Shown piece after piece: positions 5,677 through 13,808 of a stretch of DNA of 14,661 nucleotides. Position 1 is the first letter of the stretch; every line of letters starts with the position of its first letter. Position numbers and translations under genes: made by a program. Source of the DNA: Planctomycetia bacterium. GTDB taxonomy: Bacteria; Planctomycetota; Phycisphaerae; Phycisphaerales; SM1A02. The stretch covers positions 1-14,661 of the forward strand of contig SYPI01000048.1 of the NCBI GenBank assembly GCA_005804005.1, given 5' to 3'. The notes beneath the pieces were generated by a model. The model searched no databases. It had not been told where the DNA came from and was given only the letters and a program-made list of their open reading frames with translations.

Positions 5677-8600
5677 ATGCGACCCTCCACTTGGTTCCGT
5701 CGGCAAACTCCAGCCCCAGTTCCGCGCCCCAGCCCGCCCAGTAGCCCGGCCGCCAGCGGCGCGGGCCCAGAGGCGCGCATCATCCATCACGGCACGCGCC
5801 TGCTGACGGCAGCGCGCTCCCAGAGTGCCTCGCTGCTCTCCGGCGCCCTCTGGTCGCAGAAACTGATGGACTGGGCTCTCAAGGACGAGGCGTTCAAGGT
5901 TGAACTGTTCCGGTTCGTAGACGCCTTCCCATCGCTGCGGGGCAGCGATCAGGTGCACGATCACCTGCTGGACTCAATGACCCAGCCGGGGGTGAGGGTG
6001 CCGGCGTGGATGGATCTGTCACTGAAGGCGGGTGGCTTGGCCAAGGGGTTGTTCACCCGCACCATGACCGGCCAGATCGAATCAATGGCTGGGACATTCA
6101 TCGCCGGGCGCGATGCCGCGGCCGCACTGCCTCAGCTAGAGGCACTCTGGAGGCGCGGCTACTGCTTCAGCGTAGACCTGCTCGGAGAAGCCTGCCTCAG
6201 TTACGAAGAGGCTGATGCATACCGCGCCAAGTACCTCGATCTGGTCGAGACTCTGCCCCGCGCAGCAGCGGCTTGGCCAGCACAGCCGGTGCTGGAGAGC
6301 GATCACCTCGGCGCCCTGCCGCGAGTGAATGTCTCAATCAAGATTTCGTCCCTGTTCCCGCACACTGATCCGCTCGATGTCAACGGCTCGATCGCCGGGT
6401 TGATGGAGTCGATCTTGCCCGTGCTCGAGACGGCCCGCCGTCATGGCGTGTTCGTCAACTTCGACATCGAGCAACGCGCCTTGAAGGACCTGACGATCGA
6501 GTTGTTCCAGCGCTGCTGCGAAAAGGTCGAGTTTCAGGGCGGGCTGGCGCTGCAGGCATACTTGCGCAGCGGCGACGAGGATGCAGAGCGCCTCTGCGCC
6601 TGGGCGGCGCGCACCGGGCGGCAGGTGACGGTGCGGCTGGTGAAGGGCGCATATTGGGATTACGAAACTATCTCGGCCGAGCAGGCCGGCTGGCCATCCC
6701 CGGTTTGGGCGGCCAAGCATGACACCGATGCCTGCTTCGAGCGCATGGCGGGGCGATTCATCGCCCAGACCCCGCAGCACGCCGGGGTGGGTGGGGTGAA
6801 GTTGGCCCTAGGTTCGCACAACGCCCGCTCCATCGCCGCGGCACTGGCGGCGTTGGAAGAAGCGGGACTGCCGGAGTCGGCGCTGGAGTTGCAGATGCTT
6901 CACGGCATGGGCGACTCGCTCAAGGAGGCGGCCCGCTCGATGGGCCTGCGGCTACGCGAGTATGTGCCGGTCGGAGAAATGGTGCCGGGGATGGGCTACT
7001 TGGTGCGGCGGCTGCTTGAGAACACTTCCAACGAGTCGTGGCTGAAGGCTGGCTTCTTCGACGGCGTGTCTGATGAACAGTTACTGGCGTCGCCCCATCG
7101 CGCTGCGCCAGTTCACTCACAGGCGCTGGAAGCAGTCGCCGCGCGCCACGCGCTCTCACCGTGCCATCCAGACATCGGCGGCAACACCCCGCTCTCAACG
7201 GAGCCAGCGCGCGACTTCTCCATCGCCGAGGTGCGCAGCGCGTTTGCCGACGCAGTCGCTGCCGGGCGGCTGGCGGCGCCACCCGCAGACACTGACCCGG
7301 CGGCGCTCGAGACCGCACTCGGCTCGCTGCAGGCCGCATTCCCCGCCTGGCGCGACCGGCCGTGGGCCGAACGAGCCAACATGCTGGTAGCCGCCGCCGC
7401 TGAAATGCGCCAGCGCCGCGACCAACTCTCAGCGGCGATCATCATCGAGGCCGGCAAGCCATGGCGCGAAGCCGATGGCGATGTCTGCGAGGCGATCGAC
7501 TTCCTGGAGTACTACGCGCGCTGCGCCTCGCTTGATCAGGCCCGGCAGCGTCTGGGCAAGTTCGTCGGCGAGGTCGACGAGGTGTGGCATCAGGGCCGCG
7601 GAGTGGCGGCGGTCATTTCGCCGTGGAACTTCCCGCTGGCCATCTGCTGCGGCATGACTAGCGCCGCGCTGGTATCGGGCAACACCGTAGCGGTGAAACC
7701 GGCCGAGCAGACTCCGCGCATCGCCCGCGAGATGTGCCAGATCCTCTGGCGGGCCGGTGTGCCGCGCGACTGTCTGGCATTCGTTCCCGGCCCCGGCGAG
7801 ACCGTCGGCGCGGCACTAGTGCGCGACCCGCGAGTTCTCTCGATTGCCTTCACCGGCTCCAAGGCGGTGGGGCTGGAAATCACCCGTGCCGCAGCGGAAC
7901 TGCGCAGCGGCCAGCGCGGACTCAAGCGCGTGGTCTGCGAGATGGGCGGCAAGAACGCCATCATCGTGGATGCTTCGGCTGATCTGGACGAAGCGGTGCT
8001 GGGGGTGCGCCAGTCGGCCTTCGGCTTTGCCGGCCAGAAGTGCTCGGCGTGCAGCCGGGCGATCGTGCTCGGCTCCTGCCACGACGCGTTCCTGCACCGG
8101 CTGGTGGAGTCAACGCGCAGCCTCACCGTGGGCGACCCGCGTTTGCCAGGCACAGATGTCGGCCCGGTGATCGACCCAGCTGCCGCCCAGAAGATTCGCG
8201 CCATGGTCGAGGCTGGCACGCTCTCGGCAAAGCTCGCCCTGCGCATGGATGTTCCCAGCGGTCTTGAGGCCCAAGTCGGCAAACCGTTCGTTGGTCCGAC
8301 CATCTTCAGCGGCGTGTCGCCCAACGACCCACTGGCCCGCGAGGAGATTTTCGGCCCGGTCCTGGCAGTGATTCGCGTGGCCAGTTTCGATGAGGCCCTC
8401 GAAGTCGCCAACGACAGTGAATACCGGCTTACCGGCGGCGTGTTCACTCGCAAGCCATCGCATCTGGAACGCAGCAGGCGCGAGTTCCATGTCGGCAATC
8501 TCTATCTCAACCGCTCCATCACCGGCGCGCTGGTCGGCCGCCAGCCCTTCGGCGGATTTGGCCTCTCCGGCGGCGGCACCAAGGCTGGCGGCGCCGACTA

Positions 8601-8679
8601 CCTGCGCAACTTCACCGACCCCCGCTCATGCTGTGAGAACTCGATGCGCCGCGGCTTTGCGCCAGCGGTGCCCGACTAA
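5677..8679 (+). CDS. putA: Bifunctional proline dehydrogenase / L-glutamate gamma-semialdehyde (P5C) dehydrogenase
   Basis: 1000 residues, the size of minimal PutA proteins without the ribbon-helix-helix DNA-binding domain of E. coli PutA. The FAD-dependent proline dehydrogenase half shows SIKISSLFP (~221-229), VNFDIEQRALKDLT, RLVKGAYWD (~319-327), SHNARS and YLVRRLLENTSNE (~446-458), oxidising L-proline to pyrroline-5-carboxylate and feeding electrons to quinone. The aldehyde dehydrogenase half shows WNFP (N651), FTGSKAVG, general-base E755 (CEMGGKN), catalytic C789 (GQKCSACS) and FGPVLAV, making glutamate with NAD+. The chain ends MRRGFAP, a tail I associate with the Geobacter-type PutA branch; this is recollection, not an alignment. 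The first ~30 residues are Pro/Ser-rich and look unstructured, but the next methionine lies inside the conserved helical N-terminus, so the ATG at 5677 stands. It is monocistronic, and its last 68 bp overlap yifB on the other strand. Confidence 0.96.
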   Translation: MRPSTWFRRQTPAPVPRPSPPSSPAASGAGPEARIIHHGTRLLTAARSQSASLLSGALWSQKLMDWALKDEAFKVELFRFVDAFPSLRGSDQVHDHLLDSMTQPGVRVPAWMDLSLKAGGLAKGLFTRTMTGQIESMAGTFIAGRDAAAALPQLEALWRRGYCFSVDLLGEACLSYEEADAYRAKYLDLVETLPRAAAAWPAQPVLESDHLGALPRVNVSIKISSLFPHTDPLDVNGSIAGLMESILPVLETARRHGVFVNFDIEQRALKDLTIELFQRCCEKVEFQGGLALQAYLRSGDEDAERLCAWAARTGRQVTVRLVKGAYWDYETISAEQAGWPSPVWAAKHDTDACFERMAGRFIAQTPQHAGVGGVKLALGSHNARSIAAALAALEEAGLPESALELQMLHGMGDSLKEAARSMGLRLREYVPVGEMVPGMGYLVRRLLENTSNESWLKAGFFDGVSDEQLLASPHRAAPVHSQALEAVAARHALSPCHPDIGGNTPLSTEPARDFSIAEVRSAFADAVAAGRLAAPPADTDPAALETALGSLQAAFPAWRDRPWAERANMLVAAAAEMRQRRDQLSAAIIIEAGKPWREADGDVCEAIDFLEYYARCASLDQARQRLGKFVGEVDEVWHQGRGVAAVISPWNFPLAICCGMTSAALVSGNTVAVKPAEQTPRIAREMCQILWRAGVPRDCLAFVPGPGETVGAALVRDPRVLSIAFTGSKAVGLEITRAAAELRSGQRGLKRVVCEMGGKNAIIVDASADLDEAVLGVRQSAFGFAGQKCSACSRAIVLGSCHDAFLHRLVESTRSLTVGDPRLPGTDVGPVIDPAAAQKIRAMVEAGTLSAKLALRMDVPSGLEAQVGKPFVGPTIFSGVSPNDPLAREEIFGPVLAVIRVASFDEALEVANDSEYRLTGGVFTRKPSHLERSRREFHVGNLYLNRSITGALVGRQPFGGFGLSGGGTKAGGADYLRNFTDPRSCCENSMRRGFAPAVPD

Positions 8680-10225
8680 CCGGTTCCTGCAGCGGCAGGC
8701 CATCAGTTCGATCGAGCAGTCGATACTGCACCGCTTCGGCCACATGTTCCAGAGCGATATCCGCGGCGCCATCGAGGTCGGCGATTGATCGAGCGATGCG
8801 CCGGGCCTTGTCGTAGCCGCGGGCACTCAATCCCAGACTGGCCAACGCATCGGCCAAGAACGCCCCCGCCTCGTGTCCCATCGCGCAAACTGAATCGAGT
8901 TGGCCGTGTGCCAGGTGCGCGTTCAACAACCCCCGCCCCTGCCGGTTCTCCTGCACTGCCCGGGCCCGCGCCACCAATTCAGCCAGCTCAGCGCTGCTGG
9001 CTCCGCGCCGAGTTCGCCGGGCCAGGTCGCGACCCGGAACGCGCGGCACTTCTACATGCAAGTCGATGCGGTCCAAGAGAGGGGCGCTGACCCGCGCCAT
9101 GTATGTGGCCGTGTCGGCATCGGCCACACCAGGCCGCCGATGTCCGCGCCGACTCGGGTTCATCGCCGCGACCAGTTGGAAACGAGCTGGCATGCGCACC
9201 GAGCCCGAAACCCGGGCGATCTCCACCTCACCCGACTCGAGCACCTCGCGCAGACTCTCGAGCACATTGCGAGGGAACTCGGGGAGTTCGTCCAGGAACA
9301 GCACCCCGTGATGGGCCAGAGTTGCTTCACCCGGGCGCACAATGCGCCCCCCGCCGATCAGCGCGGCGGCGCTGGCACCGTGGTGCGGGCTGCGCACCGG
9401 CCGCAGCGGCCGACCACCGAGGCGATCCACTCGCAGCCCGGCCGCTGAGTAGACCCGCATCACATCGAGCGACTCTGGAATGGTCAACGCCGGAAGAATG
9501 CCCGGCAGCGCCCGAGCCATCATGGTCTTGCCGCAACCCGGCGGACCGATGAGCAACACATTGTGCGCCCCGGCGGCGGCGATGGCCAGTGATCGCTTGG
9601 CCCCTTCCTGCCCACGGACATCGGCGTAGTCAGCGTGGATTGAGCGCTGCCCCACTCCCGGCTCCGCGGCCGGTGGTCCAACCACGCTGAGTTCACCGCG
9701 ACCTTGGAAGAAAGCAATCACTTCGCTGAGGTGACTTGCGGTGCGCACCTCGACGGTGGGCACCAGCGCCGCCTCGTTCGCCGACTCCGGGGGCAGGATG
9801 ACTCCCCGCAGCCCTTGCTGGGCGGCCATGATCGCGGTCGGGCAGCCGCCGCGAACGCTGCGCAGGCGCCCATCGAGGGCCAGTTCACCGGCCAGCAGCC
9901 AATCGACGAGCCTGGGCGCGTCGGAGCGCTGCGGGATGAGCGCGCCTCCAGCGTCGAGCAGCGCCATGGCGATGGGCAGGTCGTAGAACACCCCCTCCTT
10001 GCGCCGATCGGCTGGCGCCAGATTGATGGTGACATGATGCCGCGGCACATCGAGCCCGCACGCCACCACCGCGCTGCGAATGCGCTCCTGCGATTCACGC
10101 ACTGCCGCATCGGGCAGACCGACGATCGTGGTCTGGGGCAGACCGCGCGGCGAGGCGATCACCTCGATCTCGCACAGCGAAGCCTCCACTCCGGCCAGGA
10201 TGCAGCTCAAGCAGCGACTGGACAC
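8612..10225 (-). CDS. comM: YifB/ComM family AAA+ ATPase (magnesium-chelatase-like; branch-migration helicase family)
   Basis: 537 residues from a GTG at 10225, chosen because the family's opening (GVEA...GLPQTTIVGLPDAAVRESQERIRSAV region) begins within 12 codons and AGGGTGG lies 4 nt upstream. An N-terminal S5-fold ChlI domain (~1-125) is followed by an AAA+ core: Walker A GPPGCGKT (227-234, K233), the RSPHH motif, Walker B LFLDE (D312-E313) and LLDRIDLHVEVP, then a C-terminal Mg-chelatase helical domain ending EAVQYRLLDR. ComM is known to promote branch migration of incoming DNA during natural transformation. Other roles are possible, and no competence gene is nearby. Two oddities: the cysteine-rich NPCPCG-type segment is replaced by NPSRRGHRRP with no Cys, and ~30 residues after LLDR extend antisense across the end of putA. 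Confidence 0.94.
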   Translation of the reverse strand: MSSRCLSCILAGVEASLCEIEVIASPRGLPQTTIVGLPDAAVRESQERIRSAVVACGLDVPRHHVTINLAPADRRKEGVFYDLPIAMALLDAGGALIPQRSDAPRLVDWLLAGELALDGRLRSVRGGCPTAIMAAQQGLRGVILPPESANEAALVPTVEVRTASHLSEVIAFFQGRGELSVVGPPAAEPGVGQRSIHADYADVRGQEGAKRSLAIAAAGAHNVLLIGPPGCGKTMMARALPGILPALTIPESLDVMRVYSAAGLRVDRLGGRPLRPVRSPHHGASAAALIGGGRIVRPGEATLAHHGVLFLDELPEFPRNVLESLREVLESGEVEIARVSGSVRMPARFQLVAAMNPSRRGHRRPGVADADTATYMARVSAPLLDRIDLHVEVPRVPGRDLARRTRRGASSAELAELVARARAVQENRQGRGLLNAHLAHGQLDSVCAMGHEAGAFLADALASLGLSARGYDKARRIARSIADLDGAADIALEHVAEAVQYRLLDRTDGLPLQEPVSRAPLAQSRGASSSHSMSGGR

Positions 10226-10304
10226 GGCGCCACCCTACGCGGCGGGCCCCACGGCAACGCCAACTGGTCCCGTCTCTCTGCAATTCCACTAGCCTCTCTC
10301 ACCG
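10226..10304. promoter_or_regulatory. Divergent intergenic region between yifB and the TauE/SafE gene
   Basis: This 79-bp gap must hold the promoters of both divergent genes. On the plus strand TAGCCT (10290-10295) keeps the key T-A...T of a -10 box and lies 9 nt before the permease ATG. No Shine-Dalgarno precedes that ATG, so a very short or leaderless mRNA is possible. I see no operator-like inverted repeat and no convincing -35 element. Confidence 0.3.
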
Positions 10305-11114
10305 ATGGACCTCGGCTCCGCCCTGCTGCTTCTGCCCACCGGCCTAGCAGTCGGCATCCTGGGTGGTTTCTTTGGACTCGGCGGCGGCGTACTGCTTATC
10401 CCCGCCTTGACGCTGGCAATCGGCAGTCAGCCACAGCTCTACCAGACGACGAGTTTCGTGGTGGGCGCCTGTGTTGCGGCGGCCAGTTTGCCCCGCCACC
10501 GCCGCGCGAAGGCAATCGTGAAGCCGGTGGTCTGGCGCACCATCATTGCCAGTCTGCCGGCAGGAGTACTGTTGTCGCTGGCCAGCAACTCGGTCTCCTC
10601 GCGCGCGTTCGAGGTGGCCTTCGCCTGCTTCCTCGTGTATGTCGCTGGCTACGAAATCGTTAGTTTCCGCCGCGCCAGCCACCACGCCGACAACGAGCAC
10701 GCTCCGACCCCGCCACTCGCCTGGCGCTGTCCGGCCATCGGGGTGGCCATCGGCTCTCTCAGCGGCCTGCTGGGAATCGGCGGCGGAACGGTTGCCGTAC
10801 CGATCTTCCGCATCGCCCTGAAACTGCCAATCCGCCAGGCCGTCGGCACCAGCGCCGCGACCATCCTGCCCACACTCCTGCTGGCTGGCGCCACCAAACT
10901 AGCCTCGGTGGCCAACGGCGCGGTGGCTGACGGGGGCGCACCGGTGACGCTGAGCGCGGTTGCCACGATGTCGCTGATGCTCGCCCCCACCGCCATCCTC
11001 GGCGCACAACTGGGGACGCACCTGTTGCACCGCGTCTCGCCCCGCAAGGCGGCGCTGGGCTTCGGACTGCTGCTGCTGGTGCTGGCGGCGCGAATGCTCG
11101 GATTATTCGGCTAA
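10305..11114 (+). CDS. TauE/SafE family (DUF81) integral membrane permease
   Basis: 269 residues, mostly hydrophobic, with about eight predicted transmembrane segments. The duplicated family motif is clear: ILGGFFGLGGGVLLIPALTL near residues 18-37 and SGLLGIGGGTVAVPIF in the second half, each followed by a helix starting with a polar Thr/Ser segment (QTTSFVVG; AVGTSAATILP). The protein sits in the cytoplasmic membrane. Characterised relatives move sulfite, sulfoacetate, other sulfonates or small organic anions, usually outward. No sulfur or organosulfonate gene neighbours it here, so the substrate is unknown. The ATG at 10305 begins directly at the first membrane helix, as is usual. It appears to be a single-gene unit that converges on the cyclase gene with a 19-bp gap. 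Confidence 0.93.
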   Translation: MDLGSALLLLPTGLAVGILGGFFGLGGGVLLIPALTLAIGSQPQLYQTTSFVVGACVAAASLPRHRRAKAIVKPVVWRTIIASLPAGVLLSLASNSVSSRAFEVAFACFLVYVAGYEIVSFRRASHHADNEHAPTPPLAWRCPAIGVAIGSLSGLLGIGGGTVAVPIFRIALKLPIRQAVGTSAATILPTLLLAGATKLASVANGAVADGGAPVTLSAVATMSLMLAPTAILGAQLGTHLLHRVSPRKAALGFGLLLLVLAARMLGLFG

Positions 11115-11130
11115 CCCCGCGAATCTGGGG
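11115..11130. terminator. Weak hairpin between convergent permease and cyclase genes
   Basis: CCCC (11115-11118) and GGGG (11127-11130) can pair around an 8-nt loop directly after the permease stop. The stem is only 4 bp and no T-run follows on either strand, so intrinsic termination is uncertain. It is reported because this is the only gap where both convergent transcripts could end. Confidence 0.25.
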
Positions 11131-11133
11131 CGC

Positions 11134-11152
11134 TCACTTGGCGCGCAAGTGA
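11134..11152. repeat. Perfect 7-bp inverted repeat containing the cyclase stop codon
   Basis: TCACTTG (11134-11140) and CAAGTGA (11146-11152) are exact reverse complements around a 5-nt loop. The minus-strand stop TGA is one end of the palindrome. With the preceding CCCC/GGGG hairpin it may serve as a bidirectional 3' end or mRNA-stabilising structure for the convergent pair. No T-tract is present. Confidence 0.4.
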
Positions 11153-13803
11153 AGCACGCCGTCAGCCACACCGATTCCCTCGGCGATCGCCGTCAGGAAG
11201 GTCTCAGAGATCTTTGAGGCACCGAATCGCTCAACATGCAACCGCCAACTCGCCTGACTCTCGGGGAAGCGGCGGGCCGCGAAGTGGGCCACTGCCTCGG
11301 CGGACAGCGCCAGGTCCTCCTCGGTGACCGCTGAATCCACCACCGCCAGCACCTCTACCGGCCGCGACTGCCCCACCACCGTGACCTGTCCGAGTGTGCG
11401 GGTGCGGATGCTCGTCCCAGCCAATCCGCTGGCCGTCTGCGCGTCGATCAGAATCCGGGTGCCGAACTGCTTGTTGGCGCTCTCCAGCCGCGCCGCCAGA
11501 TTCACTGCGTTGCCGATGGCGGTGTAGTCGTTCAGTTTCGGCGGCGCTCCGCAGTCGCCGACTACCGCATGGCCGGTCGCGATCCCCAATCGCAGGGAGA
11601 TGCGCGGGCCGTCACCGCCAATCGCCGCCCCAAGTTCCTCGACCGCCTGCTGGCAGGCCACCGCCGCCTCGCAAGCGCGGCGTTCCTGAAACTCGTCGTC
11701 ACCGAAGGCGCTCCAGAAGGCCATGATTCCGTCGCCCAGAAACTTGTTCACATACGCCTCGCGCGTGACCAGTTCGTCAGTCAGACGGCTCATGTATCGA
11801 TTCAGCGTGGCCACAACCTCCGGCCCTCCGAGCCGCTCGGCAATGGCCGTGAACCCAGCCAGATCGCCAAAGAGGGTAGTGATCTCGCGCGAAGAGCCCG
11901 TCATGCTGAGGGAGTCCGGATCCTGCGCCAACCGTTCAACCAACTGCGGGGCAACCCGCGCGGCGAACTGGCGGGTGACGCGCGACCGCTCGCGAGCGGC
12001 GATCACCGCCAATGCGGCCGTGCCAGCCACCCAACTCGCAGCGCCAGCACTGATCGGTGCCACCAACGGATACACGGTGCGCATCGATTCGAAGGCCAGT
12101 AATCCCGCCGCCCAGAAGTACCCAGCCAGCATTGCCGCCACCATCAAGAAAGACCACCATCCGCCCAGTCGCGCCGCGGCCAAGGCGCAGAGCAGCGTCA
12201 GGGTGCTGATCGCTAGGGCGGAGTCCCATGCTGTTGCGTCGCGCCTGGCGTGTCGGGCGATCGCCATGTCGGCCACCACAGCGTGCACGAACACTCCCGG
12301 AGTGCGCGGGCCATACGGGGTCTGAACCTGATCGGCCAAGGCGCCGGTGGCCGTCCAACCAACAAACACCAGCCGGTCCTGCACCGCCTCGCGCACCTCA
12401 GCGCTGGCGGCGTCGATGACCCCGCGCCCTTCATTCGCCCAGGCGCTCACCTGCATCAGTCGCTCCGCGGCACGAGCATCCGCCGCCTGCGCCGGATCGC
12501 TGGGGTTGAGGTCAAACGACCAGTCTTCAATCGCCTGCTTCACCCCCGCTTGGCCGTCGGGAGTCGCCAGTCGTGCCGGGTCCGCGCCAGCCTTGACGGC
12601 CAGAGTTCGCAGACTCTCACTGGCCTCTCGTTCGAATGCGGCCAGCCGGGCTCGCTCGCGACCCAAACTCACCAGCCGGGCGATTGAAATTGCGACCCGC
12701 TCGGCAGAGTTGCTCTCCGACGCCAGCGCCGGAAAACCAGCAAAGGTGGTCGTCGGCCAGTCGAGCACGAAGCGGCCGTCCTGCAGGGGAATGCGGGCCT
12801 CGCCGATCCGGATCCGATCGCCCTCGATGAGCACCGCGTCCGGCGGAAGGCCCATGTGGGTCGCCGCCGCGGCCAATCCAAACTGCAAGGCCTCGCCGGA
12901 TGGTGATACCCACAACGGCCTAGTGCGCCGCTTCGCGCCGTCGATGTCGTAAGCATCGCTGGTCACCACCCCAGCGCCCGATGCCGCTTCGGCTAGGACC
13001 GACACCGGTGGCGCATCGCGATGTGTTCCACCCGGCGGCGCACTGCGGTGCAGGTGCTGCAATCTCTCCCAAGCCCGGGCTCGGGCCCAGGCTCGCTGCA
13101 CCGGACCCAACGCGTCGAAAGATGCCAGCGATCTTCCGCCCATGCACTCGGCCACAAACTCATCGAGCGTGCCCAACCGTCCGGCTTGAGCGAGTTCCCG
13201 CGCCCGCATCCAAGCGGCCATGGCCTTGAACTCCAGCGGCCGTGCCAGAAATCGCTCGCGCAGTTCTGGAGCGAGCCCTACCCGCTGCGCCGCGTTGTCG
13301 GGATCGACGTCAATCTCCTGACCCAGAAGCGTTAGCAAACTGCCGAGCGATTTCGCGCCAGCTGGCGTCTGCCAGATGGCATCGAGACCATCGTTCTCTT
13401 CCAGATGAATCCCCAGCACGCCGCGGGTGCCCCGCAGTGCGTCGGCCAGTCGAACATCCGGGCTCACCGCGTCTGGTTCGGCCGACTCGGCCGCCTCGGA
13501 CTCGGTCAGTAGAAGATCGAGAGCGACCGTACGGGCCCCGGCGCGAACCAATTCTTCGACTACCAGCGCCAGCGTGGCGCGCGGCCAAGGCCAACGGCCA
13601 ATGCTGTCGAGGCTGGCATCATCGATGCCCACCAGCCGTACTTCATCGGACATCGGCTCGGCCGCCTTGCGGCCCGCGGCATAGCGCCAGTCGACGCTAC
13701 GCAGTTCCAGACTGTCGAAGACCCCCAGCGCATCGGCCAGACCCACGGCGGCACCCGCAGTCAGTCCAACAACAAGGGCTGGCCAGGGGAGTCGCTGCCT
13801 CAC
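11134..13803 (-). CDS. CHASE2-domain class IIIb adenylate/guanylate cyclase, membrane sensor
   Basis: 889 residues. TM1 (~6-28) is followed by an extracytoplasmic CHASE2 region (~30-520) with VDWRYAAGR, VRLVGIDDASL, GRWPWPR and closing VFVGWTATG...TPYGPRTPGVFVHA. Three membrane helices (~524-615) then lead to a cytoplasmic class III cyclase domain (~636-815). Catalytic residues are present: metal Asp D647 (FGDLAGFT) and D691 (FLGDGIMAF), base-selecting K687 and T761 (NDYTAIG), transition-state N768 and R772 (VNLAARLE). Thr in place of the usual Asp at 761 places it in class IIIb, whose studied members make cAMP and often respond to bicarbonate. A ~70-residue helical, TPR-like tail ends the protein. 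The GTG at 13803 is forced: an in-frame TGA lies immediately upstream. It lies 5 nt after the alanine-rich gene, probably in one transcript. The signal sensed is unknown. Confidence 0.93.
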   Translation of the reverse strand: MRQRLPWPALVVGLTAGAAVGLADALGVFDSLELRSVDWRYAAGRKAAEPMSDEVRLVGIDDASLDSIGRWPWPRATLALVVEELVRAGARTVALDLLLTESEAAESAEPDAVSPDVRLADALRGTRGVLGIHLEENDGLDAIWQTPAGAKSLGSLLTLLGQEIDVDPDNAAQRVGLAPELRERFLARPLEFKAMAAWMRARELAQAGRLGTLDEFVAECMGGRSLASFDALGPVQRAWARARAWERLQHLHRSAPPGGTHRDAPPVSVLAEAASGAGVVTSDAYDIDGAKRRTRPLWVSPSGEALQFGLAAAATHMGLPPDAVLIEGDRIRIGEARIPLQDGRFVLDWPTTTFAGFPALASESNSAERVAISIARLVSLGRERARLAAFEREASESLRTLAVKAGADPARLATPDGQAGVKQAIEDWSFDLNPSDPAQAADARAAERLMQVSAWANEGRGVIDAASAEVREAVQDRLVFVGWTATGALADQVQTPYGPRTPGVFVHAVVADMAIARHARRDATAWDSALAISTLTLLCALAAARLGGWWSFLMVAAMLAGYFWAAGLLAFESMRTVYPLVAPISAGAASWVAGTAALAVIAARERSRVTRQFAARVAPQLVERLAQDPDSLSMTGSSREITTLFGDLAGFTAIAERLGGPEVVATLNRYMSRLTDELVTREAYVNKFLGDGIMAFWSAFGDDEFQERRACEAAVACQQAVEELGAAIGGDGPRISLRLGIATGHAVVGDCGAPPKLNDYTAIGNAVNLAARLESANKQFGTRILIDAQTASGLAGTSIRTRTLGQVTVVGQSRPVEVLAVVDSAVTEEDLALSAEAVAHFAARRFPESQASWRLHVERFGASKISETFLTAIAEGIGVADGVLHLRAK

Positions 13804-13808
13804 TCAGT

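Noticed and set aside
9704..10663. Plus-strand open frame across the yifB start and the permease gene (319 codons)
   Set aside because: It overlaps conserved N-terminal YifB sequence and the first permease motif in the wrong frame, and no domain is recognisable.
11180..11200. GCGATCGC octamers (here and near 12256), as in cyanobacterial HIP1
   Set aside because: I noticed only two copies in a G+C-rich sequence, not clear enrichment, and the gene content does not suggest a cyanobacterium.
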